From Candidatus Omnitrophota bacterium (lineage in GTDB: Bacteria; Omnitrophota; Gorgyraeia; 2-01-FULL-45-10): DNA of 15,436 nt. This document shows, in pieces, positions 13,857-15,436 of this stretch. Below the pieces are notes generated by a model. It was not told where the DNA came from and did not search any database. It was given only the letters and a program-made list of their open reading frames with translations. Every line of letters starts with the position of its first letter. The stretch's first letter is position 1. Location: the NCBI GenBank assembly GCA_022703295.1, contig JAKLDX010000013.1, forward strand, positions 1 through 15,436, given 5' to 3'. Both the position numbers and the translations under genes were made by a program.

Positions 13857-14584
13857 TACAGGTCATCCCCGCGATAGACATAAAAGGCGGCAAGGTGGTA
13901 AGGCTCGTTCAGGGCGCAGCCGACCGGGAGACGGTCTATTCGGATGACCCGCTCGAGGTCGCTGAAAGGCTCGCGTCTTTTAAAGTGGGACTCATTCACG
14001 TGGTTGACCTGGACGGTGCGCTCGAAGGCAAGCCGAAAAATCTCGGGATCGTAAAGAAGATAGCCGAGAGCGTAAAGCCTAAGGTCGAGTTCGGCGGCGG
14101 CGCCAGGGATGAAAAGTCGATCAGGGCGATCCTCGATGCTGGTATAGCCAAGGTCGTCGTAGGTACTAAGGCGCTCGACGAAGAATTCCTCACCAAGGTG
14201 GTGTCGAAATTTAAAGGCAGGATCGTCGCCGGCATAGATGCCCGCGAGGGAATAGTTTACACTAAAGGATGGGTGGCGGACACCGGCATCAAGGCGGTGG
14301 ACCTGGTTAAAAGGATCGAAGGTTCCGGCATCGATACTATAAATTATACGGATATCGCGACTGACGGTATGCTGCAGGGGCCGAACCTGGAAAGCCTGAA
14401 GATTATCCTGGGATCGGCCAAATTAAAGGTCGTCGCGTCCGGCGGAATATCCCGTATCGAGGACGTGAAGAATCTCAAGGCGCTGGAGAAGGACGGATTG
14501 GCCGGGATGATAATAGGAAAAGCGATCTACGAGAAAAGAATAGACCTGGCGGAAGCGATTAGAATATGCTCACAAAAAGAATAA
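13853..14584 (+). CDS. hisA: ProFAR isomerase HisA
   Basis: It isomerises ProFAR to PRFAR, the substrate of HisHF, with a (beta/alpha)8 barrel. Within 243 residues, the catalytic aspartates fall at D9 (PAIDIKGGKVVRLVQG) and D129 (VAGIDARE). The phosphate-binding glycine segments FGGGARD (80-86) and ASGGISRIEDV (195-205) are present, as is TDIATDGMLQGPN. There is no sign of the TrpF-type dual specificity of PriA, though this cannot be excluded from sequence alone. The start overlaps the hisH stop by four bases, and the end overlaps hisF by 19 bases. Confidence 0.97.
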   Translation: MIQVIPAIDIKGGKVVRLVQGAADRETVYSDDPLEVAERLASFKVGLIHVVDLDGALEGKPKNLGIVKKIAESVKPKVEFGGGARDEKSIRAILDAGIAKVVVGTKALDEEFLTKVVSKFKGRIVAGIDAREGIVYTKGWVADTGIKAVDLVKRIEGSGIDTINYTDIATDGMLQGPNLESLKIILGSAKLKVVASGGISRIEDVKNLKALEKDGLAGMIIGKAIYEKRIDLAEAIRICSQKE

Positions 14585-15336
14585 TTCCGTGTCTTGATAT
14601 AAAAGACGGGCGCGTGGTCAAGGGCGTTAATTTCATAAACCTGCGCGATGCCGGCGATGCCGTCGAGAACGCGCGATTTTATGATAAAGAAGGCGCGGAC
14701 GAGCTCGTATTTCTGGATATCACGGCAAGCCATGAGAAGAGAAAAACCACGATCGAGCTTGTCAATAAAGTGGCCGAAAGCATATTCCTGCCGTTCACGG
14801 TAGGAGGCGGCATACGGACGATAGACGACATAAGGAATTTGCTTATGGCCGGGTGTGACAAGGTATCGATAAATACAGCCGCGGTGAAGGACCCTCAATT
14901 TGTCAAAAAGGCCGCTAGGAGGTTCGGCAGCCAGTGCATAGTAGTCGCTATTGACGCAAAATGCAAAATGAATACGAGAAAGACCAAAAAGTGGGAAGTC
15001 TTTATAAACGGCGGCAGGACGCCGACAGGCATAGATGCTGTTGCCTGGGCTAAAAAAATGCATCTCTTCGGCGCAGGCGAGATATTGCTTACGAGCATGG
15101 ATTACGACGGCACGAAGGAAGGTTACGATATAGAACTTACCAGGGCGATCAGTGAAGCGGTTGATATACCGGTGATTGCTTCCGGGGGAGCCGGCACTCT
15201 CGACCATCTGTATGAAGCGCTTACAGACGGAAAGGCCGATGCCGTGCTGGCCGCGTCGATATTCCATTACAGGGAATATTCAGTGCGGGATACGAAAAAT
15301 TATTTAAAGAAAAAAGGAGTAGCGGTGAGATTATGA
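14566..15336 (+). CDS. hisF: Imidazole glycerol phosphate synthase, cyclase subunit HisF
   Basis: It combines PRFAR with ammonia from HisH to give imidazole glycerol phosphate and AICAR. The 256-residue barrel has the usual length and both catalytic aspartates, D11 (IIPCLDIKDGRVVKG) and D130 (VVAIDAK). It also has FTVGGGIR (78-84 region) and IASGGAGTLDHL. A GGAAG site lies ten bases upstream, within hisA. Its 19-base overlap with hisA and four-base overlap with hisI indicate tight translational coupling. Confidence 0.97.
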   Translation: MLTKRIIPCLDIKDGRVVKGVNFINLRDAGDAVENARFYDKEGADELVFLDITASHEKRKTTIELVNKVAESIFLPFTVGGGIRTIDDIRNLLMAGCDKVSINTAAVKDPQFVKKAARRFGSQCIVVAIDAKCKMNTRKTKKWEVFINGGRTPTGIDAVAWAKKMHLFGAGEILLTSMDYDGTKEGYDIELTRAISEAVDIPVIASGGAGTLDHLYEALTDGKADAVLAASIFHYREYSVRDTKNYLKKKGVAVRL

Positions 15337-15436
15337 ATAAACTTATAGAATGCTTGAAATTCGATGACAAGGGGCTGATACCGGCGATAATCCAGGATGC
15401 GAAGTCAAAAGAGGTCCTGACACTTTGCTACATGAC
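15333..15436 (+). CDS. hisI: Phosphoribosyl-AMP cyclohydrolase HisI (5' part, cut by window end)
   Basis: The first 34 codons are present, starting at an ATG that overlaps the hisF stop (ATGA). The sequence LKFDDKGLIPAIIQDAKS, followed by EVLTLCYM, matches the start of HisI, which opens the adenine ring of phosphoribosyl-AMP. The remainder, with its zinc-binding cysteines and any HisE fusion, lies beyond the window. Confidence 0.92.
   Translation, partial: MNKLIECLKFDDKGLIPAIIQDAKSKEVLTLCYM

Noticed and set aside
14527..15267. 246-codon open frame on the - strand
   Set aside because: Entirely opposite hisF, which is unmistakable; no motifs or ribosome site.

Overview
The window looks like a bacterial chromosome segment, probably from an uncultured lineage such as Candidatus Omnitrophota. 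That assignment is an inference. It rests on a very long multidomain protein stitched together by recurring KSFPAGD-type linkers, dense operon packing, and conserved housekeeping genes whose gaps are filled by short dispersed repeats. No rRNA or tRNA gene was seen to settle it.

Layout. (1) 5-3259 (+): the C-terminal 1084 codons, or more, of a large mosaic protein. It carries four KSFP-type linkers, an HExxH zincin-like motif and a histidine-kinase-like dimerisation helix without an ATPase domain. (2) 3260-3565: a gene-free stretch with a 127-bp dispersed element (copy A), a structured RNA or terminator on the + strand and a strong terminator on the - strand. (3) 3566-4375 (-): an exported protein with two nearly identical 36-residue repeats. 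(4) 4537-6410 (-): thpR and cinA, transcribed together from a strong promoter that lies so close to the cinA ATG that the mRNA should be leaderless. (5) 6491-6906: an AT-rich S23/IVP-type four-helix-bundle gene bracketed by inverted heptanucleotide arrays, which looks like a small mobile cassette. (6) 7012-15436 (+): recA, recX, alaS, hisD, hisB, hisH, hisA, hisF and the start of hisI. From alaS to hisD and from hisH to hisI, neighbours overlap by 4 to 19 bases.

The genes fall into three jobs. recA and recX handle homologous recombination and its restraint. alaS charges tRNA-Ala. The his cluster covers histidine biosynthesis from PRFAR formation (hisI, hisA) through the HisH-HisF synthase, HisB dehydratase and HisD dehydrogenase. 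hisG, hisC and a histidinol-phosphate phosphatase are not in this window.

The most unusual signal is a family of at least eight arrays of a 7-bp unit, about TAAGCTN. They fill nearly every non-overlapping gap between genes from thpR to hisB. They also occur inside two coding sequences, thpR and alaS. In alaS the only two units whose TAA would be read as a stop carry TCA instead. A second family, a 127-bp element with a 10-bp hairpin, occurs once downstream of the large gene and once, inverted, between hisB and hisH. The two copies have equal length and a compensatory base-pair change in the stem.
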